DNA of 64,000 nucleotides from Sphingobacteriales bacterium (GCA_024642285.1 JAHEBJ010000002.1:1-64000); one strand, 5' to 3'. Shown: positions 1-9,624, counted from the first letter of the stretch. Notes: generated from the letters alone by a model not told the origin. Program-made: numbers and translations.

Positions 1-44
1 TTATGGTCGTAAGACTGCAATTTTATTCTGATTCTCTGTGACAT
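1..44 (-). CDS. rpsJ: 30S ribosomal protein S10, N-terminal fragment cut by window edge
   Basis: Reading the minus strand from the ATG at 42-44 gives MSQRIRIKLQSYDH before the sequence ends, which is the highly conserved start of ribosomal protein S10. S10 sits in the 30S head and also takes part in transcription antitermination with NusB. Only 14 full codons are present, so the call rests on this near-invariant N-terminus. In most Bacteroidota rpsJ directly follows fusA and opens the large S10 ribosomal protein operon. Here the neighbouring gene is an unrelated lipoprotein, and rpsJ has its own promoter just upstream. Confidence 0.9.
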   Translation of the reverse strand, partial: MSQRIRIKLQSYDH

Positions 45-84
45 ATAAAAAGAACTTTTTAAATCCGTTTTTTAATTTGGAGTG

Positions 85-116
85 CAAAGGTAAGGGGTTG
101 AATGTAAATAGCAAAA
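85..116 (-). promoter_or_regulatory. Promoter of rpsJ / S10 operon
   Basis: On the minus strand there is TTTTG, then 19 bases, then TACCTTTG, which matches the Bacteroidota housekeeping consensus (-33 TTTG, -7 TAnnTTTG). The -7 box lies about 40 bases before the rpsJ ATG. This would let the S10 operon be transcribed independently of fusA. Confidence 0.7.
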
Positions 117-215
117 GAAAGGTGAAAGTTTTTTGGAAATAGTTTTAACCCGGAGTTCAGAGATTGAACACCGGGAAATCTTATACCAAAATCAATAAAA
201 TAACCAGAAAACGAA

Positions 216-923
216 CTAATCTCTCTTTTTTACTGAACCACTGCTGCTGACAGACTGGTTTAGGGTAGCTGCCCCATGATATACTATGTCGGCGCTGCTG
301 CTGGCCTTAGCATCCAGACTTACACTGGCGTGCAGCTTGATAGTTGCGCTACTGCTGGCTTTTGCCGAAGTATTTTCCGATAACAGATCCCATGTTTTAA
401 TATCTGCACTGCTGGAGGCAGTGGCACGGTATGTTTTGGTTTTTCCCCTTAAAGTAATGGAACTGCTGCTGCTGGCCTCCGTTTCAACTTCAGGCGCATC
501 TATTTCTGCCTTAATATCAGCGCTGCTGGATGTCTTGAAGAATATTTTTTCTTTACTTGTCAATATACCATCTACTATCACATCAGCAGATGCAGAAGCC
601 TTAATTGCTGTTAAAGTGGGTACAGTTATATAAACCTTCATGTGAGTATTGGAAAACCCATGATTATTTTCAGTTCTAATTTTCAATGTGTTCCCCGACA
701 CAGTAGTTTCAATGTACTTGATCACATTATCATCAGCCTCTACCCTTACCTCCGTAGCCGGGCCGGTTCTGATTTCTACGTCAAAACTGCCTCCAACAGA
801 TATTTCGGTAAATGTACTTACACTGCGGGTTTCGCTAATTATGTTACCGCTTCCTTTGGTATACTCAAAGTCGCAGGCGCTTAAAATCAATAAAGAAGTT
901 AAAATCAGTAATACTTGTCTCAT
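216..923 (-). CDS. Head-GIN domain (DUF2807) lipoprotein
   Basis: This is a predicted outer-envelope lipoprotein of 235 residues. The start MRQVLLILTSLLILSAC has a clean lipobox (LSAC) with Cys17. The rest is a DUF2807 auto-transporter-adhesin head-GIN domain: regularly spaced short beta strands separated by Ser/Ala-rich turns such as ASSSADI, KASSSAT and VSSSGS, about seven times from residue 105 to the end. This suggests a right-handed beta-helix with a stacked serine ladder. Members of this family are common in Bacteroidota and their molecular role is not established. The repeat gives GCTGCTG-rich DNA that creates long false reading frames on the other strand. It is divergent from guaA, with 92 bases between the starts. 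Confidence 0.85.
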   Translation of the reverse strand: MRQVLLILTSLLILSACDFEYTKGSGNIISETRSVSTFTEISVGGSFDVEIRTGPATEVRVEADDNVIKYIETTVSGNTLKIRTENNHGFSNTHMKVYITVPTLTAIKASASADVIVDGILTSKEKIFFKTSSSADIKAEIDAPEVETEASSSSSITLRGKTKTYRATASSSADIKTWDLLSENTSAKASSSATIKLHASVSLDAKASSSADIVYHGAATLNQSVSSSGSVKKRD

Positions 924-1015
924 GGCTTTTGTTTTAGCGAAGATAAAAAATGTTACCGTTAACCTGGTAACCTCCCATCATTTACATCCAACTTATTATT
1001 TACCTTCGCTGCTCT

Positions 1016-2566
1016 ATGACAGAAAAAATACTTATCCTCGATTTTGGTTCTCAATACACCCAACTAATTGCACGTACTGTACGTGAAGCAAATGTATATT
1101 GTGAGATTGTACCTTATAATAATGAAATAGTGTACGAGCACGGATTAAAAGGTATTATTCTGGGAGGGTCGCCTTTTTCGGTTAACGAAGAAAAAGCTTT
1201 GATCGTAGATATTAAAGCCATGACATCTAAAGTGCCGGTATTAGGCGTTTGTTACGGGGCTCAGTTAACTGCAAAGTTATTTGGAGGTAAGGTAGAGAAA
1301 AGTGATAAAAGAGAATACGGCAGAGCAATTTTTACAACAGAAAAAAGTGATACTCTTTTTACCGATGTTCCAAAAACATCGCAGGTATGGATGAGCCATA
1401 GCGACACAATTAAAGTGTTGCCCGAAGGATTTGAATTACTTGGAACAACGGAGAGTATTCCGGTGGCGGCTTTCAGAAAGAAAACGGATAACGGACAGCC
1501 GAATACAGACCACCCATTGTACGGATTGCAGTTCCATCCTGAGGTTTACCATTCTGCCGAAGGCAAGACTATTATCAAAAACTTCTTAGTCAATATTTGT
1601 AATTGCAGTCAGGATTGGACGCCAGCCCATTTTATAACCGATACAGTGGCAGAACTTAAAAAACAGATCGGCGATAAAAAAGTGATCATGGGTTTGAGTG
1701 GTGGTGTGGATAGTACGGTAGCTGCAACCTTAATTCATAAAGCCATTGGAGAAAACCTGTTTGGCATTTTTGTAGATAATGGTGTTTTGCGTAAAGCAGA
1801 ATTTGAACAGGTTTTAGAAACTTACAACAAACTGGGCCTGCATGTAATTGGTGTTGATGCAAAAGAACATTTTTACAATAAACTTGTGGGATTATCGGAC
1901 CCCGAAGAAAAAAGAAAAGCAATTGGCGGTGGTTTTATTGAAATTTTTGACCAGGAAGCTCACAAAATAAACGGAGTTGAATTGTTGGGGCAGGGAACTA
2001 TTTATCCCGACGTGATTGAATCGCTGTCTGTACATGGGCCATCTGCAACTATTAAGTCGCACCATAACGTTGGCGGATTGCCCGATTATATGAAACTAGG
2101 GTTGGTTGAGCCGCTTCGGTCTTTATTTAAAGATGAGGTTAGAAAAGTTGGGCTTGAACTGGGAATACCTAAAGAAATGTTATTTCGGCATCCGTTTCCC
2201 GGGCCCGGATTAGGAATACGGATATTGGGAGAAGTAACTGAAGAGAAGGTACGGTTATTGCAGGATGCTGATGCGATATATATTAATGGTCTGAAAAAAC
2301 ACAATTTATACGAATCGGTTTGGCAGGCAGGCACTATTTTATTGCCGGTTAAAAGTGTTGGTGTAATGGGAGACGAACGAACTTATGAATTTACAGTTGC
2401 ATTAAGGGCGGTTACTTCGGTTGATGGAATGACTGCAGATTGGGCCCATTTACCGTACTCTTTCTTGGCAGAAGTTAGCAATGAGATAATAAATAATGTA
2501 CCGGGCATTAATCGGGTTGTTTATGATATCAGCAGCAAGCCGCCGGCTACCATTGAATGGGAATAA
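1016..2566 (+). CDS. guaA: GMP synthase (glutamine-hydrolysing)
   Basis: GuaA converts XMP to GMP using ATP and glutamine in the cytoplasm, the last step of guanine nucleotide synthesis. The 516 residues show the full layout. The class I amidotransferase domain has the nucleophile Cys79 (GVCYGAQL) and the catalytic His174 and Glu176 (FHPEVYH). The ATP-pyrophosphatase domain has its P-loop GLSGGVDST at 226-234. The C-terminal dimerisation domain carries [12 protein letters not shown] and ends in the conserved KPPATIEWE. The length is normal. The start ATG precedes the conserved [11 protein letters not shown] strand. A binding-protein-like gene follows 58 bases downstream on the same strand and may be cotranscribed. 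Confidence 0.97.
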   Translation: MTEKILILDFGSQYTQLIARTVREANVYCEIVPYNNEIVYEHGLKGIILGGSPFSVNEEKALIVDIKAMTSKVPVLGVCYGAQLTAKLFGGKVEKSDKREYGRAIFTTEKSDTLFTDVPKTSQVWMSHSDTIKVLPEGFELLGTTESIPVAAFRKKTDNGQPNTDHPLYGLQFHPEVYHSAEGKTIIKNFLVNICNCSQDWTPAHFITDTVAELKKQIGDKKVIMGLSGGVDSTVAATLIHKAIGENLFGIFVDNGVLRKAEFEQVLETYNKLGLHVIGVDAKEHFYNKLVGLSDPEEKRKAIGGGFIEIFDQEAHKINGVELLGQGTIYPDVIESLSVHGPSATIKSHHNVGGLPDYMKLGLVEPLRSLFKDEVRKVGLELGIPKEMLFRHPFPGPGLGIRILGEVTEEKVRLLQDADAIYINGLKKHNLYESVWQAGTILLPVKSVGVMGDERTYEFTVALRAVTSVDGMTADWAHLPYSFLAEVSNEIINNVPGINRVVYDISSKPPATIEWE

Positions 2567-2624
2567 ACACGAAAACCCCCAATTAAGTTTTTACCTGGGC
2601 TTAATTTTAAATAGACTTAGCACC

Positions 2625-3821
2625 ATGAACAAATTTTTTATTGTTTCGCTTGTTTTCTTTTTTGCGCTGTTTGGTTGTACAGAAGTTTCTGCACAAACTG
2701 ATAATGAAAATCAGGCTCCGCATTATAAAATCGGAATCTTTGCTCCTTTATATCTTGATTCAGTTTTTACTAAAACAACTTTTCGATACAGACAATCAGT
2801 TCCGCGTTTTATTCAACCTGCCGTAGATTTTGTGCAAGGCGCTTTAATTGCTCTTGATAGTCTGCAAGACGGTGAGGACTATATTGATGCTTTTGTTTAT
2901 GATACCAAATCTTATACTGAATCGGTTCCTGATTTGATTGGAAAAGGTAAGCTCGACAGTTTGCAACTGATAATTGGCAGCGTTAAAGACGCAGAATATT
3001 TACAACTAGCCGATTTTGCTTTGTTGAAGAATATCCCCTTCATTTCAGTTACGTATCCCAATGATGCAGGAATAACCAGCAACCCGTTTTTAGTCATCAT
3101 GAATCCAACGTTAAGGGCTCATTGCGATGCTATGTATAGCTACATTCTGCAAAACCACGGTACTGATAAGATTTATTTGGTTCGCCAAAAAGGTGCACAG
3201 GAAGATATGGTTGCTTCTTACTTTAAAGATTTTAACAACCAGGATGGGCAACCGTTGCTCCCAATAGAAGTAATAAACATCAGCAATAACAACTTAACCG
3301 CAGATTTTTTAAAAAACAAATTAGACAGCAACCGCCAAAGTGTTATTATAGGCGGCAGCCTCGACGAAACCTTCGCCGAAAACATTGCAAAAGCATGCTT
3401 TGGCCTTCAGAAGAGTTACCCGATAAAACTGATCGGTATGCCAAACTGGGATAATTTTCAGGCCTTGTTCAACAAAAAAAATTTGCCTGATCTCCCGATT
3501 TATTACACCACCGCTTATTATAACGACAAAACAGATGAATACAGCAAGTCGCTGAATTATGCTTATTACTCAAAGTACAAGATCAAACCCGGCGATATGG
3601 CATTTAAAGGTTACGAAGCGGTTTACAGGTTTACCAAATTACTCGTAAAAAATGGTGAAGAATTTATGAACAGGATAAATGACAAGACTATAAAAGTTTT
3701 TTGCGACTATAATTTCAGGGCTGTAAGAATGAACAACGTAGTGGCTATACCGGATTATTTTGAAAACAAACATTTGTATGTAAATAAAATAATGAACGGA
3801 CTTATTTCCAAAGCATGGTAA
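2625..3821 (+). CDS. Periplasmic substrate-binding-like protein (type I fold)
   Basis: The protein has 398 residues from the ATG at 2625; the frame is open further upstream into guaA, but the signal peptide begins at this ATG. The N-terminus is hydrophobic and ends in FGCTEVSAQT, which could be a lipobox Cys (second position unusual, Phe) or a signal peptidase I site after VSA. The mature part begins YKIGIFAPLYLDSVF and continues with alternating strands and helices of the Leu/Ile/Val-binding (periplasmic binding protein type I) kind, for example LIIGSVKDAEYL and VIIGGSLDETF. No transporter permease or ATPase gene is nearby. In Bacteroidota such orphan proteins are common and may sense or scaffold rather than transport. 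The ligand is unknown. Confidence 0.65.
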   Translation: MNKFFIVSLVFFFALFGCTEVSAQTDNENQAPHYKIGIFAPLYLDSVFTKTTFRYRQSVPRFIQPAVDFVQGALIALDSLQDGEDYIDAFVYDTKSYTESVPDLIGKGKLDSLQLIIGSVKDAEYLQLADFALLKNIPFISVTYPNDAGITSNPFLVIMNPTLRAHCDAMYSYILQNHGTDKIYLVRQKGAQEDMVASYFKDFNNQDGQPLLPIEVINISNNNLTADFLKNKLDSNRQSVIIGGSLDETFAENIAKACFGLQKSYPIKLIGMPNWDNFQALFNKKNLPDLPIYYTTAYYNDKTDEYSKSLNYAYYSKYKIKPGDMAFKGYEAVYRFTKLLVKNGEEFMNRINDKTIKVFCDYNFRAVRMNNVVAIPDYFENKHLYVNKIMNGLISKAW

Positions 3822-3834
3822 TAATTCGTTTCCT

Positions 3835-3871
3835 AAAAATTAAGGCAGGCTTTTTGGCCTGCCTTAATTTT
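3835..3871. terminator. Bidirectional terminator between convergent genes
   Basis: A long perfect stem (AATTAAGGCAGGC pairing with GCCTGCCTTAATT, loop TTTTTG) is flanked by A-runs on the left and T-runs on the right. It lies between the binding-protein gene ending at 3821 and the membrane-protein gene ending at 3888, so it can serve both strands. Confidence 0.85.
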
Positions 3872-3887
3872 ATAAGCTTATCTGATT

Positions 3888-4430
3888 TTAATATACCAAA
3901 TGCTTTCGCTGCATAGTATACAAAAGAATAAATAGCAAGGCAATGCCAATTCCAACATAAGCCCCAACTCCTGATAAGGAAAATGCTCCTATAAACAGAA
4001 TCTGTGTAAGGAACGGAAGCAGTTCGCCGATGATATAGAACATGTATCCCTGCTTTTTTAACTTGCGCATTTGTAACGCACCATAAAAACAAAGTCCCAC
4101 GGCCACCAATGATAACAAAAGAATAGGTATCCTGTTTTCGTAAGATTTTGTGATCGTCGCTATCATGTTTTCCGGATCACCCATCAGCGACTTTGCCCAG
4201 CCTGGCATACTATCAGAATTTATGCTGGCCATAGTCTTATCAATATTTTCATATGATGTTTTGGCGGAAAAGAAACCAAATAAAGAAAAAAGTGCCAATA
4301 TAGAACAACCTATAAAGGTTAAAATAGTAATTACGTTTAAACCAGATGGCAACTTAGGTTTGTTAGCTTCATCATAATTTAAAACATCTGTAGCGTTGTC
4401 TTGTGTCATATCAGTTATTTTTTGGTACAA
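3888..4430 (-). CDS. Membrane protein with four predicted helices, unknown function
   Basis: The protein has 180 residues, or 173 if the second Met (MTQDNAT, at 4409) is the start. After a polar N-terminus there is a helix at about 33-55 (VITILTFIGCSILALFSLFG), a loop of about 45 residues with conserved-looking MPGWAKSLMGDPENM, then three helices near 100-120, 128-148 and 152-172. No catalytic motif is visible. The layout (short cytoplasmic tail, four helices, DUF-type) is common in Bacteroidota housekeeping neighbourhoods. I do not recognise the family. It is convergent with the gene to its left and stands alone. Confidence 0.6.
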   Translation of the reverse strand: MYQKITDMTQDNATDVLNYDEANKPKLPSGLNVITILTFIGCSILALFSLFGFFSAKTSYENIDKTMASINSDSMPGWAKSLMGDPENMIATITKSYENRIPILLLSLVAVGLCFYGALQMRKLKKQGYMFYIIGELLPFLTQILFIGAFSLSGVGAYVGIGIALLFILLYTMQRKHLVY

Positions 4431-4498
4431 TATAGGCAGTTTGAATTTTATTTCAAAGCAATAGAACTATTAGTTTGATAAACGGGAGTTCGACACAA

Positions 4499-6958
4499 CT
4501 ATTTTTTACGTTTTAGTTTAAGGTAATCCAAAAAATAAACCAGCTTTACAGTTATCTCGTTACTGTGTGGATTTTCCAGCACTTTGCAAAAATTCCTGAA
4601 ATAGGTAGTATTTAAATACGGATCAATGAATGCATTGCCACCTAACGCATTTTTCCAGGCAATGGTCAATCGGCTACCCAATAAAAAATCCCAGGTAAAA
4701 AACATGTCTACATTAAATGTATTGAAGTTGAGATTTTCATTGGGAAAAAATGTAGTGTCTCTCCAGGACCCGTTATCATTTAAATTATAAAAATTGGTGT
4801 TTTGCAATAAGGACCAGTAATGACGCATGCGTATGGTGAGGTTCATTCGGGAAGTAAAATTATATTGAGCGCTGGCAATTGCCGTGTTTGTTTTTACATT
4901 ACGACGTGCAATCACAGGTGAGCCATCGGGGTTCGTTTTATATGCATATCCCCAGTTACCTCTATCCTGCACAATATTCATACTGGAACTTACCTGAAGT
5001 TTATTACTGAACCGATACCTTAAACCCAGTTCCCCGGTCCAGTACGGATCATTTGGCAACGGCGATTCAGCTCCGCCCAACTTCCAACTGACGAAAAGCT
5101 TTTTGCGACTGTCGGAGCTGCCATTAAATCCAAAATAGTAATAGGGTGTGCGGCGCAGAAAATAGCCGGTATATATATTGGTATGAACAAAATAATCTTT
5201 ATTCCACGCCGGGCTGGTTTGAAAAGAAAGTGAAAGATCCCAGAAATTTTTGAACAGGAAAAATGCACTTGCATTTATCTGAAAGCTTGCCCATGTAAAT
5301 GGCTTATATAAATACGTGTTATTAAAACTCAGTCGGAAATTATGATTAAGAAAATGACGGGTGGGTTTGTTTATTATATAATTTATGTTGGCATAATATT
5401 CAAACGAATTATTATTCTGGATAAAACCCAGATCGTTTGGATCGTATTTATCACTTTCAATACTAACACCGGCACGGTATTGAATTATTCCGCTCACCTT
5501 ACCAAAACCGGCAACTGTTGTAAATCCACTTTTATTTATCTCCCTACCCCAAATGTTACTATACCGGCCACTGAATAAAAAATTATAGTTGTTCCTTTTA
5601 TCAAATAGCGAAAGATCAACACTACTGACATTTGCGTTACGTTGATTTCCTTTACGCAAAACATTAGTATTGGTAAAGCTTATAGATGACCGGTTTTTTA
5701 AAGCCTGATCAAGCACAAGAATATTGTAGTTGGTGAGCGGTTCAGTTATTATGGTTGTATCTTTTCCTGCAACATGATCCCTTATTACGGCACGCATGGG
5801 TGCCGTAACTGAGTTGAATATTCCAATTCCCAGCTTGCCCTTTGTGCGGCCAGAAAATTTGGTAGCGTTGTATAACCTGGTTATGCCGGGGTTTTTTAAA
5901 ATCTGACAATCAACTTTATTGCCGTAGGTGTTTAGGATTTCGGAAGACCGTTGAGGCTCGCCTCCTATTCTTCGGCTATAAAACAAACCGGCTTTGTTAA
6001 ATAGTTCAGTTCCTTCGGTAAAAAACGGACGATAATCATCAAACTTTACTTGAAAGGGTGTAAGGTTTAAAAATACGTTATCGCTTTGCACCTGGGCAAA
6101 ATCCGGTATCAGGGTCATATCCAGCGTAAAACCCTCACTTACTCCATATTTAACATCCATTCCCCCACTTTTCAAAAATTCAGTAACCTTTCCTTTTGCA
6201 GTTGGAGATACCCTGAAACCGCCGGAGAGATAGGGTAAAAATGACAGCCTTGTTGGTGGTTTAATATTATTCAATCCGCTCCACACTCCCCATTGATTCA
6301 GTTCACCACTTACATTTGGATTGATAGGACTCCATGAGCTGTTTTCATTTTCGGCCCTGGTAAACCGGGCAAAATTTACTCCCCAATTCTGCAGTTCTTT
6401 TTTCGAAAACCTTATGGCACTAAATGGTATTTTTATTTCCGCAACCCAACCATCTGCTTTAATACTGGTTTTACTTTCCCAAACCGCATCCCAGCTATAG
6501 TCGTAAACAACGCCGCCATTATTGATACCGCTTTGAGATATTTTAAGATCGCCCTGCACATTTGCCGGAGTAAGTTTAAAAACAAACGCATTTTGTTTGT
6601 CGATGTAGGTATCAAATCCAACTGTAAAAATATCAACATCCTGCCTGTCAAGGACATCACGTGCGGTTAATTGTTTTCGAATCAACGTTGGATTATCATA
6701 CATGTATGCAGCTACATAAACTGCATTATCATCGTAAAGTATTCTTACCCATGTGTTTCGTTTAGACACGTTTCCGAATTCAGGCGAAATGGTTATGAAA
6801 TCGCTGATACCTTTATGATTTTTCCAAGCCACTTCGTCCAGATTACCATCAATTTTTATTGGGTAGGTTGTTTTGGAAGCAACAAAACTTTTGGCCTGTG
6901 CGTACATAACAGAGGGAATAAGGTAAAGGGACACAAATATTAACAGACGAATAAGCAT
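4499..6958 (-). CDS. DUF5916 outer-membrane protein with CBM9-like N-terminal domain
   Basis: The chosen start gives a signal peptide MLIRLLIFVSLYLIPSVMYAQ; an upstream in-frame Met would add 12 residues that spoil it. About 819 residues. Residues ~25-230 form a carbohydrate-binding-9-like beta sandwich (IDGNLDEVAWKNHKG, YDDNAVYVAAYMYDN, WVAEIKIPFSAIRFS). The rest is a DUF5916 region rich in aromatic, alternating beta strands typical of an outer-membrane barrel, with FFTEGTELFNKAGLFYSRRIG as the family hallmark. Function is not known; the family is sometimes linked to glycan binding because of the CBM9-like part. It lies 77 bases downstream of proline dehydrogenase on the same strand and may share its transcript. 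Confidence 0.8.
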   Translation of the reverse strand: MLIRLLIFVSLYLIPSVMYAQAKSFVASKTTYPIKIDGNLDEVAWKNHKGISDFITISPEFGNVSKRNTWVRILYDDNAVYVAAYMYDNPTLIRKQLTARDVLDRQDVDIFTVGFDTYIDKQNAFVFKLTPANVQGDLKISQSGINNGGVVYDYSWDAVWESKTSIKADGWVAEIKIPFSAIRFSKKELQNWGVNFARFTRAENENSSWSPINPNVSGELNQWGVWSGLNNIKPPTRLSFLPYLSGGFRVSPTAKGKVTEFLKSGGMDVKYGVSEGFTLDMTLIPDFAQVQSDNVFLNLTPFQVKFDDYRPFFTEGTELFNKAGLFYSRRIGGEPQRSSEILNTYGNKVDCQILKNPGITRLYNATKFSGRTKGKLGIGIFNSVTAPMRAVIRDHVAGKDTTIITEPLTNYNILVLDQALKNRSSISFTNTNVLRKGNQRNANVSSVDLSLFDKRNNYNFLFSGRYSNIWGREINKSGFTTVAGFGKVSGIIQYRAGVSIESDKYDPNDLGFIQNNNSFEYYANINYIINKPTRHFLNHNFRLSFNNTYLYKPFTWASFQINASAFFLFKNFWDLSLSFQTSPAWNKDYFVHTNIYTGYFLRRTPYYYFGFNGSSDSRKKLFVSWKLGGAESPLPNDPYWTGELGLRYRFSNKLQVSSSMNIVQDRGNWGYAYKTNPDGSPVIARRNVKTNTAIASAQYNFTSRMNLTIRMRHYWSLLQNTNFYNLNDNGSWRDTTFFPNENLNFNTFNVDMFFTWDFLLGSRLTIAWKNALGGNAFIDPYLNTTYFRNFCKVLENPHSNEITVKLVYFLDYLKLKRKK

Positions 6959-7035
6959 GTAATAGTGGTAAAGATAAAATATAACCTTTATCATTAGTCA
7001 AACTCAATTTTAATCAGTTAATTATTTATTCACTC

Positions 7036-8271
7036 TTAAGCATTGTCTTTTCTTCGCTGCATTTCTTTCCTGATTAAAGCAAGTTCTCTACCGGTTTGTC
7101 CGGCAACAGAACTGTTTTCCTGAGCTCGTCGCATTAAATAGGGTATTACGTCTTTAATAGGTCCAAATGGTAAATATTTGCTTATTGAACAACCAGATTT
7201 GGCAAGATTAAATGTGATATTATCACTCATGCCATAAAGTTGCGAAAAATGAACATGTTTATGATTGTGAGGCAGATTTTTCTTATCAAGTAACCGGGTA
7301 GTATACAAATTACTGTATTCGTTGTGAGAAGCAACAATAACAGCAATTCTATCAATGTTTTCAATACAAAACTCCACCGCCAAATTATAATCTTTGTCGC
7401 AGGATTCTTTATCGGGTTGAATTGGTGACTTATAATTCATTTCGGCGGCCCGGTTTCTTTCTTTTTCCATATAAGCACCCCGAACCAATTTTGCTCCCAA
7501 AACAAAATTGCGTTCCTCAGCTGCAGCAAACGAATCTTTCAAAAATGATAAACGGTCGTGCCGGTACAATTGTAGTGTGTTGTAGATGACCGGTTTTTCC
7601 CGGTTGAATATATCCATCATTAAAATGGTCAACGCATCCACTGGATCCTGAATCCATGTTTCCTCAGCATCAATTAATACTCCTATATTTTTTTTATCTG
7701 CCTGCTCACAAAGTTGTTGCATTCTCAACCGCACTTTATGCCACTCTTCTTTTTCTCCATCAGATAATGATTCAACTGCATTCAAATACCTTTTCATTAA
7801 AGTATCTTCCGATGCATGCATTGTTGCATCAAGTTTCTCCAGCAACGAAAATCTGGCAAAACCCGTTACCTTAATACTCATAAACGGAATATTGGGTTGA
7901 GTAGCTGCATAGTCTATCACTTTGCTGAACTCGTCTTTAGCATGCTCAAAATTCGCTTCTCCTTCTTTGCCTTCAACACCGTAATCCAGTATTACCTGCA
8001 CATTAAACTTCTCCAGTTTATCAGCAACCTTTGCAGTTTGCTCAAGCGTTTCGCCACCAACAAACTGTTTAAAAATAGTCTGCCTTATAGCGAGTTTTGT
8101 AAAAGGGATATGCCAGCGGATCGCCCAAGGCGTAATTTTTAACGCCAGATTTACTATCCAGGGTTTGCCCATAATATTATAAAGAAAATGGGCCTTTTTC
8201 AGCTCGGCATTCGACTTAGAGGCAAACGCAATCCCGGTATTTTCAAAAGAAATAGTTTTAGGTTCATTCAT
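7036..8271 (-). CDS. Proline dehydrogenase
   Basis: This is an FAD-dependent enzyme that oxidises proline to pyrroline-5-carboxylate, the first step of proline catabolism. The ATG giving MNEPKTISFENTGIAF (411 residues) is preferred to an upstream in-frame codon. The beta/alpha-barrel motifs of the family are present: VILDYGVEGKEG, FMSIKVTGFARF, VLIDAEETWIQDP, LGAKLVRGAYMEKER, VASHNEYS and the C-terminal YLMRRAQENSSV. It is a stand-alone PRODH of usual bacterial length, not the bifunctional PutA. No pyrroline-5-carboxylate dehydrogenase gene is in the window. Confidence 0.93.
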   Translation of the reverse strand: MNEPKTISFENTGIAFASKSNAELKKAHFLYNIMGKPWIVNLALKITPWAIRWHIPFTKLAIRQTIFKQFVGGETLEQTAKVADKLEKFNVQVILDYGVEGKEGEANFEHAKDEFSKVIDYAATQPNIPFMSIKVTGFARFSLLEKLDATMHASEDTLMKRYLNAVESLSDGEKEEWHKVRLRMQQLCEQADKKNIGVLIDAEETWIQDPVDALTILMMDIFNREKPVIYNTLQLYRHDRLSFLKDSFAAAEERNFVLGAKLVRGAYMEKERNRAAEMNYKSPIQPDKESCDKDYNLAVEFCIENIDRIAVIVASHNEYSNLYTTRLLDKKNLPHNHKHVHFSQLYGMSDNITFNLAKSGCSISKYLPFGPIKDVIPYLMRRAQENSSVAGQTGRELALIRKEMQRRKDNA

Positions 8272-8354
8272 AAACAGCAATTCATTCTTCGAAATTGATG
8301 AAACCAAAATGAATTACCAAATAAAATGACGAATAAGTGTAAACGGCAGGTGAT

Positions 8355-8362
8355 TATCTTTG
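8355..8362 (+). promoter_or_regulatory. -7 box for thioesterase gene
   Basis: TATCTTTG fits the Bacteroidota TAnnTTTG -7 element, 10 bases before the ATG. No clear TTTG lies 19-21 bases upstream, so this is only half a promoter and the transcript would have almost no leader. Confidence 0.35.
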
Positions 8363-8372
8363 CAGAAAAAAA

Positions 8373-8885
8373 ATGGAAAAGAAAGCAAGTGAATCATTGG
8401 TAGTGATGACAGAACTGGTATTACCAAATGATACCAACACCTTTGGCAACCTGATGGGTGGACGACTTATGTATTGGATGGATATTGCAGCAGCATTGGC
8501 GGCCATGAAACATTGCGGGGCGCCGGTTGTCACAGCGTCTGTTGATAATATTTCTTTTGAAAATCCGATAAAACTTGGAAACGTAGTACATATAGAAGCA
8601 TGCCTTTCCAGGGTTTTTAATACCAGTATGGAAGTTCATTTAACTGTGTGGGGAGAAGATGCGATACAACAATATAAATATAAGAGCAATGAGGCATATT
8701 ATACTTTTGTGTCGCTTGACCCCAATGGCAAACCCCGTAAAGTAAATCAACTGGTCCCCGAAACGGAAGAAGAAAAAAAATTATTTGAAGGTGCTTTAAG
8801 AAGGCGGCAATTAAGGTTGATACTGGGTGGTAAGATGAAACCCGAAGAAGCGGTTGAACTAAAAGCTTTGTTCGTTACTGACTAA
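8373..8885 (+). CDS. Acyl-CoA thioesterase (hotdog fold, YciA/BFIT type)
   Basis: Hydrolyses acyl-CoA to free fatty acid and CoA. The 170 residues carry the family signatures: TELVLPNDTNTFGNLMGGRL with the catalytic Asn/Asp region, WMDIAAALAAMKH helix, VVTASVDNISFENPIKLGNV and YTFVSLDPNGKPR. This is a single hotdog domain plus a C-terminal helix, which suggests a trimer of dimers. The substrate chain length cannot be told. The 3' end overlaps the tail of the convergent acyltransferase gene by 11 bases. Confidence 0.88.
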   Translation: MEKKASESLVVMTELVLPNDTNTFGNLMGGRLMYWMDIAAALAAMKHCGAPVVTASVDNISFENPIKLGNVVHIEACLSRVFNTSMEVHLTVWGEDAIQQYKYKSNEAYYTFVSLDPNGKPRKVNQLVPETEEEKKLFEGALRRRQLRLILGGKMKPEEAVELKALFVTD

Positions 8886-9624
8886 TACTTTCGGGCTTAT
8901 ATTTTTTACTCTGTTCTATAGCATCCATAATGTCCTGCAGAATTTTTTCAGTGGGATCGTCAAAATTGATTTGCATAGGATCTTTAAAAGTAACGCTAAG
9001 CCTGGTTCCTTTTTTTCTGAAGCGAATTCCCTTTTTATCAAATGCTGTGCTAAACCCATCAATTACGATGGGTACAACAATTGGTTTTTGATATTTGATA
9101 ATAAATGCAGTTCCTTTTCTTCCCGGTACAAAAGGTGTGGTAGTGCCTTGCGGAAAAGTAATTACCCAATTTTTATTGAGTGCTCTTTCTATCTTCCTGG
9201 TATCACTTGGATCTAACCCTTTTCTTACTTCTTTCGATTCATCCACCCAAACCCGTTTGATCATCACCGAACCTGCCAGCGCAAAAATTTTACTCATCAG
9301 ATTTTTTTTCATCGTCTCCTCTGCCGAAACAAAATTGATACGGGTATATGGCCATAATAAATAAAAAGGTATTCCTAGTTTGTGTTTTTTTCGCCAGCTG
9401 ACGGCGCAAAAAATATGTAAAAAAGTAATCACCTCGGCAAAATAGGTTTGGTGATTACTGACAAACAAAACATTTTTTTTCGGCAATTTGTGCAGCTTTT
9501 CCATTCCGTTAATCTGCAATTTATTTACTATTGCCAGGCCCGGATAGGATATAGCACCAACAACGGTGTAAACCAATTTCTTAACAATTACCGACTCCTT
9601 GATTGCATTAAGCAGCTTACTCAT
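8875..9624 (-). CDS. PlsC-like 1-acylglycerol-3-phosphate acyltransferase family protein
   Basis: The 249-residue protein belongs to the LPLAT family that moves acyl chains to glycerolipids or related acceptors at the inner membrane. Motif I reads NHQTYFAEV: the His is present, but the acidic residue is a Glu six positions on instead of the classical H-x4-D. Motif III reads FPQGTTTPF in place of FPEGT. A hydrophobic segment precedes motif I (LVYTVVGAISYPGLAIV). The remaining blocks (RINFVSAEE, KRVWVDESKE, GTAFIIKYQKPIVVPIVIDGF) fit the family. Because of the altered motifs the acceptor may not be lysophosphatidate. The tail overlaps the thioesterase gene by 11 bases. Confidence 0.8.
   Translation of the reverse strand: MSKLLNAIKESVIVKKLVYTVVGAISYPGLAIVNKLQINGMEKLHKLPKKNVLFVSNHQTYFAEVITFLHIFCAVSWRKKHKLGIPFYLLWPYTRINFVSAEETMKKNLMSKIFALAGSVMIKRVWVDESKEVRKGLDPSDTRKIERALNKNWVITFPQGTTTPFVPGRKGTAFIIKYQKPIVVPIVIDGFSTAFDKKGIRFRKKGTRLSVTFKDPMQINFDDPTEKILQDIMDAIEQSKKYKPESISQ

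Noticed and set aside
290-560. GCTGCTG-rich tract as a microsatellite
   Set aside because: The repeats are codons for Ser-Ser-Ser turns spaced by the beta-helix period, not uninterrupted tandem DNA repeats.
286-884. Open frames on the plus strand across the head-GIN gene
   Set aside because: They are shadows of the Ser/Ala/Asp repeat coding on the minus strand; the translated products are low-complexity Leu/Ala strings without start signals.
2496-2624. N-terminal extension of the binding-protein-like gene
   Set aside because: It overlaps guaA out of frame and the signal peptide begins only at 2625.
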